From Pithys albifrons albifrons (lineage: Eukaryota > Chordata > Aves > Passeriformes > Thamnophilidae): a DNA stretch of 64,000 nt. Position numbers and translations under genes: made by a program. The DNA is taken from the NCBI RefSeq assembly GCF_047495875.1, contig NC_092459.1, positions 37,119,490 through 37,183,489 of the forward strand. Reading direction: 5' to 3'. Below are positions 49,137 through 62,356 of this stretch, in pieces. The notes beneath the pieces are model-generated. The model saw only the letters and a program-made list of their open reading frames with translations, searched no databases and was not told the origin of the DNA. Every line of letters begins with the position of its first letter. The first letter of the stretch is position 1.

Positions 49137-52100
49137 AAATTAAGGAATAATATTCCTAAACTGTGATTGTAAATAAATGAATTTAATGTGATTTAAACTT
49201 TACTATGAATATATGAATACATTATTTAGCATCTGAATGTGTAATAATTGGTTTTTGTGCCAATCCGATCTTGGATTTAGTTTTTATTAAGTATTATTCA
49301 ACAGCTTTACATTGTGTAAATAAAGGATATCTTGGCTTTATCTCAATTTATGATTTCTTTATCAGGATTGCGTAGTTTGTGAATTCCTTTTCAAAATGCT
49401 AGTCAAAGATCTCTCACACAACCTCAAATAGGATGAAAACAGTAGTCTTTGCTTTGAAGCAGAGACAACTGAGAAGGGGAATGAAATCTTGGGAGGCAGA
49501 GGAATAAGAATGCTATTTTTACAATAAACAAGTCTATTTATCTACAGTGAAAAACAGAACATTTCAGACTGATTTTCTTTAAAAAAATACCCAAAATTGA
49601 TTGCAACAAAATGCTATTCTCTGAATTTTCAAAAAAAAATGAAACTTTTTAAGTGAAATACACAGGATTTTATCAGGAAAAAAAAAAGGCAAGAAAACAA
49701 GGAAGCAAAAATGAAACTCTGACTTTTTATTGAAAAATAAATCTTTCATAAAGTATAATTATAAAACAGAAGTTAAAATGGCTAATAAAACTGATTTTAT
49801 TTTTCTCTAAAGTAGCTTTTTCCTGAAAATCATTTGTCTTCCTACTTCTGCTCATGCAGCAAGCAAACTGCTTCACTAAATCAATAAATAAATAAATAAA
49901 ATCCATCATTACAGTGATTTCACAGTCCTGGTTCTGATTGAAATCTCTGACTGTTATGGCATGCTGCAGAAGTAACATCGTTGTCCTATCATTTATGACT
50001 GAAACTGTTAAAGAAGAGGTTATATATCACAAAGTTTTTTCACCGTCTGTCTGTGGAAGTAAAATCTTAATCTTTCAATTAGAACATTTGAAAGCTATAT
50101 GACTAAACAAAGGACTGTGGGCAGCAGGTGAGGCAGGAAATTAACCCTGTATAAGAAAAAAAAATAGTCACAACTTACAAAATAGTTATTGAGTTCCTTA
50201 AAGAAAATTCCTTTCCATAGTATTACTATAGGAATTATGATTTATACTAATAACATTAAATGCTTAATTTGCTTTTTGGAGTGTTTCAAAAGAACACACT
50301 AGACACCAGTCTGCCGTGGTGTTCTTGAGAGAATACTTTTTTTTTTTTTACCTTGGACAGATTCTCAAAGCTCTGTGACAGATAACTATTTTTTTATTCT
50401 GTATAATACATTCACAATTAATGATGGTAAGCTACTCCTGTATATTCTGACAATTACTCAAGCTCTGGCAAAATACTAATTTAACTGTGGAATTGAACTC
50501 ATTTGACTATGGAAAGCAGCAATATATCTGGAATTTTCTGCTGTTCATGCCTTTTTATACAGAGCTCCAACTGTCTTGATGGGGAAGTAAGGGCTGTAAT
50601 TCATTGTAAGAGGAAAAACCATCAGACACACTTCTAGTTATTGGTATGTCTGTTTTGTAACATTTGGGTTGTCTTCTGCTGCATCTCTTCCCTTGTCTTC
50701 CTGGAAACCTTATAAGCACATCTTATTTATTTATATTTCTGTCAATAACCTATACTCCATTGGATGCTTGAAGATACCTGTGGCACATCCTTCAAGTGAT
50801 GAACTGATATTTTTAATTGCTTTCTGACTTGTCTGATTTTTCTCTTAAATTAATCAGGATAAAATTTTGTTCATTTGTTTGTTTCAGATGAACCTTCTCA
50901 TATGATGGTCTGAGAAACTGGAACATGGAAAAATAATAATAATAAACATCTCCATATGGCATTAGCTGAATAAGTAAGCATTATAATATTTTAAAGCAAT
51001 AGTCCAAAAAACCTCTGCCGCCATCCCCCTCCAAAAAATAACCCCCAAACCCCGAAATCTCTCAAAGAGAAAACAAGGAACACCTTAGGTAAGATCTTTT
51101 GAAAAATATTTTCTGGGCTAAGGTATATTTTATGTAGTGTTCTTTATCAGCAAATTTCAACATTTCCTGGAAATATCTTACAACAAAAGAACTAAGGCAC
51201 AATAATATGACCTTATTGCCTAAAGTCAAAAGTGCTACTCAGTAGGACATCAAAACTTAAATGCTTTTGTAAGACAAATCATTGAGTAAGACCTGTAGAA
51301 TCCAGGATTAACCTGTGTGATCTTTTTGTTTGTGGGAGAGAAGGTGCAAGTGGCTAGAATCAAGGTCAGTTTCAGCTTTCCTCACAGTCCTTAAAGAAAA
51401 GAGAATTTATTAACAATGTGTTTTTCAGTCTACCTGATCAACTGCATTCCATGCTGCAGAGTTGTCCTGTCTGACAACTTGGACTATTGGTCATAAAAGA
51501 ATCCTATTGAGGGACTTCACACATGAAAAAATGGTATAAATTGATTGAAGGTATTCTTGTAGCTTAATAGCACATGATATTCATGTCCCAAGTCTTTATT
51601 TAGTCCTAGTGTTAGACTTAAAATTGTCCTGTCTCTTAAAGAGTATATCAGATGAAAAGCATTCTGTAGTATGTCTTTTTAATACTTTTTGCTGAACTTA
51701 AGCTCCTCTGTATTAGAAAGAAGATGGCAAAGCTTCCTTCTAATCCAAACTCCAATTTGTGTAGGCAGTAATATGAATATACGTCTTTCATTTCCTAAAC
51801 AAGTGTTCTAAGCAATTTGCTGTTACATTCTGTGTTGCTTAACTTTTTGTCAAAGTATGTTGAGCAGTTTAGGGCCAATTGTATGCATGAGCATCTATCT
51901 ATATGGTCACCTGGGGTTTCTTCCTGGACTTTAAAAGTGCAAGGCTCAATGGTAAGATACCTGCAAGACATTAGATCCTCAGCAGAAGATACTTATTTGA
52001 TCTACTCGTGGAACCTCAAGTACCTTGGGATTTTGAGCACTTACAATGCTAGGCTATAAGTTAGTGATGACTTTGTGATGGATGGTTTGGTAATGGTATG

Positions 52101-52184
52101 GTTCAAGACAGGTGCTTAACTAGTCACACATGCATCCAATATTTGTTTGTGAAATTCATCACAAGGATTGGAGGGGTTTTAGGT

Positions 52185-52215
<31 letters not shown>

Positions 52216-55200
52216 CCAACAACTTATTTTCTTTCTGAAGGAAAAGTAAAAAACTAAGGATAGGACTGAATTGCAGCCTTAAAAGTTGACATGTTGTGTC
52301 TCTAGATGATTAGGTTTGGGGGTTTTTAGGTTTTATCACAGATCTATTTAAATTTCCTGGTCAGGATAGGGAAAGCTTAAACCTCTTTATTTTAAATGCT
52401 TTCCTTCTTTCTTTCTCTCTTTTTTCTTTTTGTTAGTGAAAAAAGAGTAAGCAATAATTTAATAGGATTAATAAATATGACAAACATTACGTTGTTGCAA
52501 AATAAAACCAGAGCCTTGTAAGCATTGTAAAGAAGATACTGTCTAGATTGAGTTTATGATTTCAATGGATAGATTTATATATAATAGCTTGAGGACAAGG
52601 GACTTCAAATAAAAATTGAGGAAATTTGACAAGGTAATACAGAATGCAGGAACCTACAGACCCAGCTGTTACCAGTAAAATGTCTGGTTCTTCATTTTCC
52701 AGGCAAACTGATGGAATTAAGATGTAGATTAAAGTAATTTTAGCTTCGTTGCTTTCAGTGGAATTTCAATGATTGTTACCATGGGGAACTTCACATGACT
52801 GAAGATTGTGTATTCCCATTCTCTGCACTTGTTCCACTTCTAGTTAGTGGATCTTTAACCTATGAAGTCCTTTGTTGCAAGATAAATATGTGATATTAAT
52901 CACTGGGATTTGCATCAGAGAGGTGAATTACATGATTTGTTTATGCAAATAGCACAAGAAGTGAACACTCCAAGGGCAAGCAGTAAGTGATGTTTGATTG
53001 GAGCTATTAAGACCAACATGAAATGCAGTTTAATAAAATAATGTCATGTGACTTTTAGCACTAGATTAATCAAAAAGGTTAATGTGTCATTTAAGCAGAA
53101 AGAAGGAACAAATAGCACTTCTATTTACTGTTTATGGATACGAATGCAATTTCTGCTGTTAGACTTTAAAACAAAATTACAAACTTTTGCCCATTATCTT
53201 TTGATAATAGCCAGATACCTAATGAAAGTGTTCAGACAGTCATTCCAAAATAGTAAATTCCTATTACTAAAGGACAGTGAAAATAAATGTATTTTCACAT
53301 GAAGAAATAATTACTTCTATGATTTTTTACAGAAATGCTGACACAAGCAAAGTGAAAATTTATTAATCTATGGATTAATAAATGTAATCCTGAGGAAAAA
53401 GCACAGTTTTCTTGAAATATGCCAAACAACTATTCCTGTCTTTCTCAGCAGGGACAGCAGGAAAGGTTTATTTCTTCAATTTCCTTCTTATTTTCTCTGA
53501 CCTCTTGTCTGTTGCTAGGCTTCTGTACAGACATGTCTTATGCCTTTTTAACATATATATTTGTATTCAGTCAGATGAAGTTTAGAGAATAATAATTTAA
53601 GTCTTTAAATGTTATCATAAATAATAACCTACGTAATACACAAGGCTTTTATTTGAGGTTTTGATGGAAGTATTAACTTCTTTCTTGTTCAATTCATTAA
53701 TTATCTGGTCCAGGAGCAGAAACACTATCTTCCAGTTTAGGTGACTACGCAGCAGTGTAATGATGAGTAAAACTATTCTGGTGTTTGTAATGGCATACAG
53801 TGATACATACAGTTATGTCATTCCAGAAGCTCAAAAAAACACCTATTCTCTGCTCCTCACTGATTCTGTAACTTTTGCACCCATTCATCTAGCAAAGTTC
53901 ATGCATTCTTTTGCATTCCTAGCTCAGACACAACGATTACTAAGGTTGGTTACTGTGTAAATAAGACAATTCTATCAATTTGTTTCATTTTCACATAAAA
54001 GGGAATAGTGGCTACACAAAAGCTGCTTCTTTCTCAGACTTGTCGAGGGTTCTGATTCCCAAGGAAAAACACACACTGCCACACATGCACACAGAGCCAT
54101 CCTTTCCTTCGCCTCTAAGTTCTTTACAATCACTATCATTCTGCTAATTGCTGTTTGTAGGACTGTTGTTTTTCTACTGTAAAATAAGTAGCAACAGAGA
54201 CAATAGTAGCTGGTGCCTTTGCTCTTAGATATTATTACTTGACCAAAATAAACCCTTTGAAGAAATAGAAATGTTGGAATATTCATTATTAACATAGCAG
54301 TTGATTTCCCCAGTTTCAATGATTTGGTCTTACTGTTTTATGCTGCTTGATGATGCAAATCTGTTGTAGTTTAAATGAAGTCATATTGTCACAGCCGTTT
54401 TTCCTCAAGGAACACTACAAGAGAGAGAGGACTCTACCAAAGCTTATCCATTGCTCATAATGAAGAAATACAGCTATTTAGTAACATAAACATTGCCACT
54501 TTGAAATAGATTCATAAGTTGTCAAATTACTTATCCTATGGTCAACATCAGACTGTTTATAAATGTGAAAACTTAGAGTGTTTTGGGGGTTTTTTGCTAC
54601 CTTGAATAGATAGGTACTGCTCATCCTGATGAACAGCTTTGGTATTTTTGTTCCCAGATATCTATATTGGGCCCCACTGAATGAGAATTATCACCTTCAT
54701 AGTACAGGCAGCATGGGGTAGAAAAGATGTTTGCGCTGTAGCTGCTCTGAATTGGAACAACTAAGGCAGGGACTGATATCCTCTCTTCTGGAAGATGCTA
54801 CCTGAAAGCAAAACTGAATGCAGTGCTATGTGCTGTCATCAGATACTGAAGGAACATCCATCACATCTCTAAACTTGCAAGGGAACAAGCACTCTCACAT
54901 GGCTTAAATGTGTATTATCTGCCCTGGGATTTGTAGTGCACTGCTGCAAGGCACCAAGACTAGTGTTCTTTATGATCCCAGTGAAAAGATCACTCGGATT
55001 TGGTAAGAAACTGCTTAAAACACCATTCTTTGTAGCTAATACTGTAGGGAAAAAAAAAAAGAATAATATAGATAATCTTACATGCTTCAGATGTAGGGAA
55101 CAGTTGTGTATCATTAGAAAGACCTCCAGTCAGGGAACAGCACATAATGCAGATCCCATCTGTTTGATGGCATTTTGGTCTTTAGAGCTCTTATAGGATA

Positions 55201-56709
55201 TTGCTAGAAAAGAACAATTCTATTAATCATTTGTAGTGTCAAACAAAAGGATGTTAACATGAGAACAGACTGCTTCACTTTCAGATAAACACAAGCACAC
55301 ACAGGTGGTGTTATGGCAGCTGCCTACAGGCTCCTTCATTATTAGTACCAGCTAAGTCTACCCTGCAGCCAAAGGATGTGCTCAGCACAACACAGCCTTG
55401 AAGGCAAAGCATCATAATATGACATGGCACAGCAAAGGCCTGCACCTTCTTAGGCAAACTCTTATGTGTTTCTTCAGTGTGTGATGTCCTTCCTGTTAGA
55501 ATCACTACTAGGTTTTCTAAAATGTATCTTCCATTAGCTGCTGTGCTTGTCATTCATGAAATAAGTGTTTCAAATGCTAAAATGGCAAATAATATTCTGT
55601 GTCTACATCTCAGTGACCTCAACCCACTGTTCAGTGTACTCCAGGTGTATTCCATCATGGATATAGCATCCTGCACCAGTGAAAGCATATGCCAATGTAC
55701 TGAGCTGGAAACAAACATGGGCAGACTACTGGTCCTTTCTGCCTGCTACTGTAAAATTCCTCCAGGCAGATTATAGTCCTGTCTGCAATATACAAATGAA
55801 TAAAACTTGCCTCTTCTCTTGCCTCCATTAGTCTCATATAGAACTCTAATAACTGCCCAATACTTTGCAGCTCTAAGTCTTAAAATTTCTCCAAATTCAT
55901 TACAGTTGAAAAATATCCCCTCACTTTGGTACAGGTAAGTTTTTCACTCAGACACAGTTCTCTAAATTTTAATTAAAGAATCCCCCCTCCCCCTTTTTAT
56001 TGTATCAGACAGCCTTATTCCTGGTTATCATGGAATGCTACAGGGATGACAGCAGTTTTAAACCTAATTTCTTTAGAATATTTACAGTTGGACATATTTT
56101 TCTTCAAGTTCTCATTTGTCTTTGAAGGAAACAATTGTAGTACATCATGTCTTGGTTCTTCTCTTCCAATCTTTACAATAGTTCAGTACTGTGTCTGACC
56201 AACTTCTAGTTTATCTCTATGAAAAGATGTATATTGTAATGTGCTACATCTTGGATGTCTATATGTGACACTATGAAATTTGTTGCATAATTCTCTAGTC
56301 TCATTGCTTATGCAACCTTGAATCTTTGCTCTTTAGAACCCATACATACACTGAATGAGTTTCCACTGAGGTCCCTGAAGAGACAGTAAATTTGAAAAAA
56401 CCTCAACCTAAGGTTCATACAAGATCTTCAACTTGACAGTTTCTGTTCAGTAAAGACCTGAAGCAGCAATATTAAATGGTTTAATTTGCATTTCATGGCT
56501 TTTTATTAGTAATAAAAATATTTCAGGTGCATATAGCTAAGACATATTAAGGGTTTTTTTCCACATATTTGTTTTGTGAAGCTTTCTACATTGTGAATTA
56601 TTATTTTCATCTTTCTTTTGTGTTGTTTTAGTTACATTAATTACTTCTGTCATTCTTCAGAAGCTCACATATGGAACTCTGGATGGCCTGAAGACTTAAA
56701 TAAAATTAG
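49137..56709. other. Unique AT-rich sequence, no gene recognised
   Basis: About 7.5 kb with no recognised gene. It includes an (AAAAC)n run at 52185-52215, an (ATAA)n run near 49881-49900 and a T-run near 50338-50349. A donor-like ACAG|GTAAGT lies at 55932-55941 after an open stretch behind TTTGCAG at 55863-55869, but the acceptor is weak. The frames at 53975-54319 (-) and 55477-55776 (+) are unrecognised. Confidence 0.5.
52185..52215. repeat. Short (AAAAC)n run
   Basis: About five AAAAC units, ending in an A7CCCC block. Confidence 0.85.
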
Positions 56710-57440
56710 AGAATCATAAAGTGGTTTGGACTGAGAGAGACCTTTAAAAATCATTTATTCTAGGCCTATGCCATAGGCAGAGACCCTTTCCACTAGACCA
56801 GGCTGCTGGAAGCTCCATCTAAACTGACTTTGAACACTTCCAGGAATGAGTCCTGCAGAACTTCTTTGGGCAATGTGTTCCAGTGCCTCACTATTCACGT
56901 CATCAAAAATGTCTTCTTTTCTTTTCTTCTTTTTTTTTTTTATTGTTATTTTTTTTAGAACTGTTGCACTTTAACCTGGTACTTCAGGACCTGGTAAAAA
57001 AAGGTCTCTCTCCTGCTTTCTTATAAGTTCTTTCAATATACTGAAATGACTGTCAGATTATTGTCTTCTCCAGGCTGAATAACCCCAACTGTCTCAGCCT
57101 GTCTTCACAGGAGAGGTTCTCCAGTCCTCTGATCACCTTTGTAACCCTGTTTGTTAAAATCTATAACTTTCTTATCTTGGGACCTGAGCTGGAAGTAGTA
57201 CTCCAGGTGGGGTCTCATGAGAGTAGAATAGCGGGGGAGCACCACTTGCCTGAACCTGCTGTCCATGCTCCTTTTGAAGCAATCCAGGATACAATTGAAT
57301 TTCTGGGCTGTAAGGGCAAATTGCCAGGTCATACCTAATTTTTTATCTACCAATATCATCTAGTACTGCTTTCAATCCATTCATACCCCAGCCTATACTA
57401 TTACTAGCAAAGACTGTACAGGAGCATTCTGTTTTCTCCT
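56710..57440 (-). mobile_element. CR1 LINE 3' half, about 730 bp
   Basis: On the + strand it starts with the reversed CR1 tail (GAATCATAAAGTGGTTTGGA) and runs through AGACCAGGCTGCTGGAAGC, CTGAATAACCCCAACTGTCT, CAGCCTGTCTTCACAGGAGA, CAGGTGGGGTCTCATGAGAG and TTTCAATCCATTCATACCCC, all in CR1 order. The sense strand is minus. It covers the 3' UTR and the C-terminal end of ORF2, and is 5'-truncated. A T-rich stretch at about 56914-56960 has expanded inside it. Several frame breaks show that it is old and inactive. Confidence 0.95.
57105..57359 (-). pseudogene. CR1 ORF2 C-terminal remnant (reverse transcriptase end)
   Basis: An 84-codon fragment of the CR1 ORF2 polyprotein, from the end of the reverse-transcriptase region. 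Recognisable blocks are ALTAQKFNCILDCFKRSMDS and RPHLEYYFQL, which correspond to the family's conserved AQKAN.IL..IKRS and RPHLEYCVQ motifs. The cysteine of the second motif is replaced here, and the following residues are out of register. The frame ends soon afterwards; conserved text such as QLGLFSLEK continues only in a shifted frame. It is a dead fragment within the CR1 copy at 56710-57440. Confidence 0.88.
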
Positions 57441-60400
57441 GATGGATTACTGGCACATATTCAAGCCAGAATGCAATAAAAATTGTTTAGAAGCTTAGCT
57501 TTGTTGTCTTATATCGTAATGCATTCCCTTAATTTTATCTTGATTTCTAACTGTTGTAAACCTCTTGTTGATGTAAAGTTCAATGATTTGCCTACTAAAC
57601 TGGATGAAAATACCAGTTTAAGTTCAAAAAACAGTTCAGTTTTTGTTCTAGTACACAGCCATGTGAAAAATTACTTCGGGTCAGTGAGATAATGCTCATT
57701 TTGATAAAAATGTATCTTAGAGTTTAATATATAAAAAACCCCCACACCTACAAAACAAGAAAGAATAATAGATTTATAGTAGTTTAATTGGACAGATTAT
57801 TCCCTTTTTAATAGATGTTTCCAGAAAGTAGCAAAATTGCTACTGACTCTAAACATTACAGGTCTTACTGAACTGTAAGCTTTATCTTATTTCTGGCATG
57901 TATTTCACTTAAAATGATGTGAGTTAGAAGGTATTAATCTCACTATGATAGTAACTGAGCATTCTGGAGAAGCAAAATAGATGTTTTTGATATTATTTCT
58001 TTCAGAATGAGAGTGAAATGAATAACGTTACATATCCCTACATGAAAGTGAGCTTTCCAGGTGGACAAATTTGAATTTTATTGTCTCAGAAAAATGAACA
58101 CTGAGGTTAACATTTAGAGATTTTCAGCTGACTATAAAAAGGACTAGACCATTGGAAAAGCAAAAGTCCCTCATGAAAATTGTTTTCTCATTTTTAAATG
58201 TTGCTTTTTCCCCATGCAGCTAATGCAATATAGTCCTGCAGGTTTTCTATTTTCAAGTATTCTACAGAAATATAAATCAGAATTAGCTATAATTAATTAT
58301 CAGCCTTTACATTTGCTTCTACTAAAATATCTTCAATTGAAGCAAAAATATAAAATACTGGAAATACTACACTTGCATATTTTAATAGTCTCCGTTGATT
58401 TTATTTCCACTGAAGTTTGTGGTGCAGAGTCATAGTTTTCTTATCTAGTCATAGTGAGTAGCTCCATTTTATCTTGTTAAATGAAGAAATTCCACTCATT
58501 AAATCTAAAATTCCAGGATTATTACATAGGGAAGGAAGGAAGAAAAGAATGTCAGTTCTTAGTTTTTCTCAAAAATAGTTTTAGGTGTGGTGTGGTTTCT
58601 GTTTTGTTTGTTTCTTTGGTTTCTTTTGTTTGTTTCTTTTTTTTAGTAGAAGCAACATATATTTACATTATATAGGAGTAAAGATTTTTCTTCATTCCAA
58701 GAGATAATAAAATGTGTCATGTTATCTTCATGGGAACCATAACTCAAATCACAGACATCTTAAGTTATTAACAGCAATTTGTCTAACCTCAATGAATCTT
58801 GACTGATCTGAGTTTACCTTTCTGACTAATGAACCTCTTTGTATATTTGCCAAAACTGGGGAAGAAACTTATAGCAATTACTTCTAATTATGTATACAGT
58901 GAACGAGAATTATCTTTATTTCTTTTCCACTGTATGGATTTTTTAAGTAGTTTAAATAAGTGTATTAACATAGACCCTAAGACATCGTTTAAAATTAGCA
59001 ACCTACCTATCTGAATGTGCTTTTTGTCTTCAAGATAATATCCACTGTCACCTTTATGACAGAACTTGTGAGGATATAGAAGTATTCTATTTCTAACTAA
59101 ATACAAGTAGAGCATTGTGATCATCTAAAACATTCTCCTGAAAGGATTAGCTGAGATGTGTGATGCTTTTAAAATTGTTTCCAAGCATCTGATACTTCTA
59201 TTAAGTTAGCCATTTACTGTTCCTACCAACAGGACTGTTATGTTGTCCATTTTTCATAAGTTTTCTCCCAAAGGGTTTTTCAATCTTATATTTCTATTAC
59301 TATTTTAATTTTAAAAACTAAAGCAAATTAATTTCATTATTTCCCTATAAAACTTTTTATCTATAGTTTTGATTCTGGTTTTGTTCAGTTAATATTCTTT
59401 GGTTTAAAGTATTGGAGCATTAGTAGTACCATCTCTTGCTTTTCAACTGCAACTACTTAAACAACGTATCCTGGGCTGATTTTAAAACTCTCTTTGAAAT
59501 GCTTCTTTCCTAAAATTGTTAAAATACCTAATCAAATAAAACAAAACCATTTAAAAAGATAATTAGACAGGTCTTATATGATCTCACTGCTGTTACTTCC
59601 TCTTTAGAGTTGACAGAACATGTCTTCCTTCTTTACTTACTATTTGCTATTATGAATTTATTTTTTTATTATATGAATGCATATACATATAGAAAACGTA
59701 TTTAACTACTAAACTGCTACCCTTTCTATATCCCTTAAGCAATATATTGTAATCATTTTGCTATTATTTTTCTTCCAATTCTTAATATTTTTAGATGAGT
59801 TCAACTGAAGAGCAAATTATTCATAGAACCTGTGTCCAGATAAAAGTCCCTTATTTCCCTTGTCTAAAAAAAAATTGCTTATGAAAAAAAGATATCAAAT
59901 TAACCAGGCATGAACTACCTTTGCTAAAAGTGTGTTTTATTTCATCCCATTTTCCAGGTTCTTTCATTTCTTTGATTGTGTTTTCCTTCAGAAGTTTGTC
60001 CAGAGCTTTCAATACCCTTGATCCATATGACAATGAGTTTACACTTATTCAGATTGCTATTTTCTTTTTTTTTTTTTTAAAGCAGACATTGTATTTTCCC
60101 ATCTATTATATTTCAGCACCTTCACTAGCTTCCTAATGATGAATGAACAATTTCACATACCATATATTTCAGCATAATATAATAGGGAATATGAGTTCCT
60201 TTGACTGAAATCTTTTATAGTTTGCCACCTTATATTTTTTTTTTATTTATTCTTCCTTTTTACCAAAAGCTTTCTTTGTGATGTTTCAATTGCCTTCTTC
60301 TCTGCTAACCACATAGTTTTACTCTCACCTTTAGTATCTCCTCCCTGGACAAAGCCAAGTAGAATATTAATTTATTTTTGATGCTGTCCTTGAATTAATT

Positions 60401-60949
60401 TTAATGTCAGTCCTTTCTTGCTCCATCACTACATTAGGCATCACTAAAATTAATTTACTGGTCTGTAAGGAAACGCTTACATAAGTGAATTAATAATTCT
60501 GGGGAAAAAATAGAGTAGATAATAAAATGTTTTGATAAAGTAAATATAGGAGAAATGATCAATAATAAAAAATATTAAAATATCATATTGTGACACCCGT
60601 AATGAGATAAATTGAACAGAACAGAATATTTTCACATATAAGGGCACCACAATGATCACCTTTTTCAATTGGCTGACCGTTTCAGAGCTGATCAAAAGTT
60701 AAAGCGTGCTATTGAGGGCACTGTCTGAATTCATCTTAAACACTGACAAGCATGGGGGAATTTGGGTGAAGTGCCAGTGACAATTTTCAGTGCCAGGCCT
60801 ACTGTCTAAAGAGAGCAATTTAAATAACTGCAAGGTCATCCGTGGGAAACAACTGGGCACAAGGACACAGAGTTACAGAATAACTGAGGATGAAAGGGAA
60901 AAACTAGTGTGCAAAGGCTATGGAAAGGTTAATGTGACTCAAGGCTCTG
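57441..60949. other. Unique AT-rich sequence, no gene recognised
   Basis: Strongly AT-rich. A T/TTTG-rich patch lies at 58591-58646 and a T-run at 60062-60079. Frames are short. 60700-60950 may be an upstream continuation of the decayed CR1/L3-like piece but is too diverged to call. Confidence 0.5.
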
Positions 60950-61280
60950 TTAAAGGAGAAAGAATAATATTGTTCAAGGAAATTATGATAAGAACGTTGA
61001 AATACTGTGTATGATGCTAGTTATCATGAAAGATTAACTCAGTTTGGAGAAGACAAAGTGGCCAATTTATTTAGTCTAGAAAAAACAAATTATGATCTTT
61101 ATCTGTGACTCCAGCATAGATGTTTTCTAGAAGACTGGTTGGAGAAAGGGAAAATAATGCGATGGCAGAAGGACAAATGGAGTAGACTGGGAAATAATAT
61201 ATTTTTTTTCAGAAAATTATGATGAGTTTACTAACATTCAGAGTAACATTCTGAAGAAATTTACTGTAAGAAATGTGAAA
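60950..61280 (+). mobile_element. Strongly decayed CR1/L3-like LINE fragment
   Basis: Three blocks in the right order resemble the CR1-clade ORF2 C-terminus and 3' end. IMIRTLKYCV (about 60985-61012) resembles LVRPHLEYCV. AATTTATTTAGTCTAGAAAA (61064-61083) resembles the segment encoding LFSLEK. AACATTCTGAAGAAATTTACTGTAAG (61245-61270) resembles the segment encoding the family's IRKNFL block. Stops and indels are frequent, so this is much older than the copy at 61875. The call rests on visual similarity only. Confidence 0.5.
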
Positions 61281-61874
61281 GCAAGTATCTGATCAAACTA
61301 CAGTTAAGTACTGGGTCTAATGTAAACTAATATCAATATCTTTACATGAGCAAATCATCCCACACCACTTCTGCTGAAGGAGATACACATCACAACATAC
61401 AATGTGACTCATCCCAAAGTAGATCAACTAGGTCATTTGAAAGAGTGTTCTAAAAGTATTTATTTCCTTTCATCAAATATAACAGGAGGACAGATTGAGT
61501 CACACCTCCTTATCTTAAATGAAATGAAGGCTCCTCCAGGTGACTATACTTCACTTTTTATTTGCAAAACTCCTATACATCTCAAAATTTGTCATTTACT
61601 CATGATACATAGTATTTACTGGGAATCCTACTACAAATTATTTGGTTCATATTCTTATTCTTATAACAGTGTTATGAGACAATATTATAAATGGGTAAAA
61701 TGGAAGGTGTTCAATACATATCAAAAGTGGTTTATTTTTTTGAGGGGTTTTGTTTTTGTTAGTTTTTTTCCTTTCTCCTAGCAATAGCGACTGATTAACA
61801 ACCAAAAAAACTTGCAAAGTTTTATTCAAATCTTGGGGGGCTCAGATCTTGGGGAACTCCATATCAACATATAC
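61281..61874. other. Unique AT-rich sequence, no gene recognised
   Basis: The 125-codon plus frame at 61404-61781 is tyrosine/serine/phenylalanine-rich, with no recognised domain and no clear splice framing. I regard it as chance. Confidence 0.5.
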
Positions 61875-62356
61875 TGAGGTGCTGAAGCGAGTCCAGAGAA
61901 GAGCAACGAGACTGGTGAAGGGACTGGAGCACAAGCCCTATGGGGAGAGGGTGAGGGAGCTGGGGTTGTTTAGCTTGGAGAAGAGGAGGCTCAGAGGTGA
62001 CCTCATCACTGTCTAGAACTACCTGAAGGGAAGTTCTAGCCAGGTGGGGGCTGGTCTCTTCTCCCAGGCACTCAGCAATAGGACAAGGGGGCACGGGCTT
62101 AAGCTCTGCCAGGGGAAATTTAAGTTGGATATCAGAAAAAAATTCTTTACAGAGAGAGTGATCAGGCATTGGAATGGGCTGCCCAGAGAGGTGGTGGATT
62201 CACCATCCCTGGAGATTTTTAAACTGAGATTGGACATGGCGCTGAGTGCCATGATCTAGTAAATGGACTGGAGTTGGACCAAGGGTTGGACTCGATGATC
62301 CCGGAGATCTTTTCCAACCCAATTGATTCTATGATTCTATGATTCTATGATTCTAT
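61875..62356 (+). mobile_element. CR1 LINE 3' end, relatively well preserved, with octamer tail
   Basis: The sense strand is plus. It contains the C-terminal end of ORF2 (see separate entry), a short 3' UTR (GGTTGGACTCGATGATCCCGG, TTTTCCAACCCAATTG), and a clean terminal repeat of about four ATTCTATG units ending at 62356. CR1 is 5'-truncated here after about 480 bp. The low number of frame breaks and the intact tail make it the youngest-looking CR1 in the window. Confidence 0.97.
61881..62259 (+). pseudogene. CR1 ORF2 C-terminal remnant with one in-frame stop
   Basis: One reading frame runs from 61881 to the natural stop at 62257-62259. It carries typical CR1 C-terminal motifs: [39 protein letters not shown] and, near the end, [21 protein letters not shown] single in-frame TAG at 62014-62016 replaces a residue of the conserved VYNYLK segment. 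The part covered follows the catalytic reverse-transcriptase core, so even without the stop it could not act alone. It is a 5'-truncated dead copy. Confidence 0.93.

Noticed and set aside
53975..54319. 114-codon minus frame
   Set aside because: No recognisable family, no splice signals and no compositional difference from flanks.
55863..55941. Possible exon between TTTGCAG and ACAG|GTAAGT
   Set aside because: The acceptor has a weak pyrimidine tract and only one frame is open; there is no neighbouring exon.
61404..61781. 125-codon plus frame
   Set aside because: Low-complexity Tyr/Ser/Phe composition and no recognisable family.
62019..62252. Minus-strand frames over 61864-62252
   Set aside because: Antisense to the CR1 ORF2 remnant; the plus-strand frame carries the family motifs.
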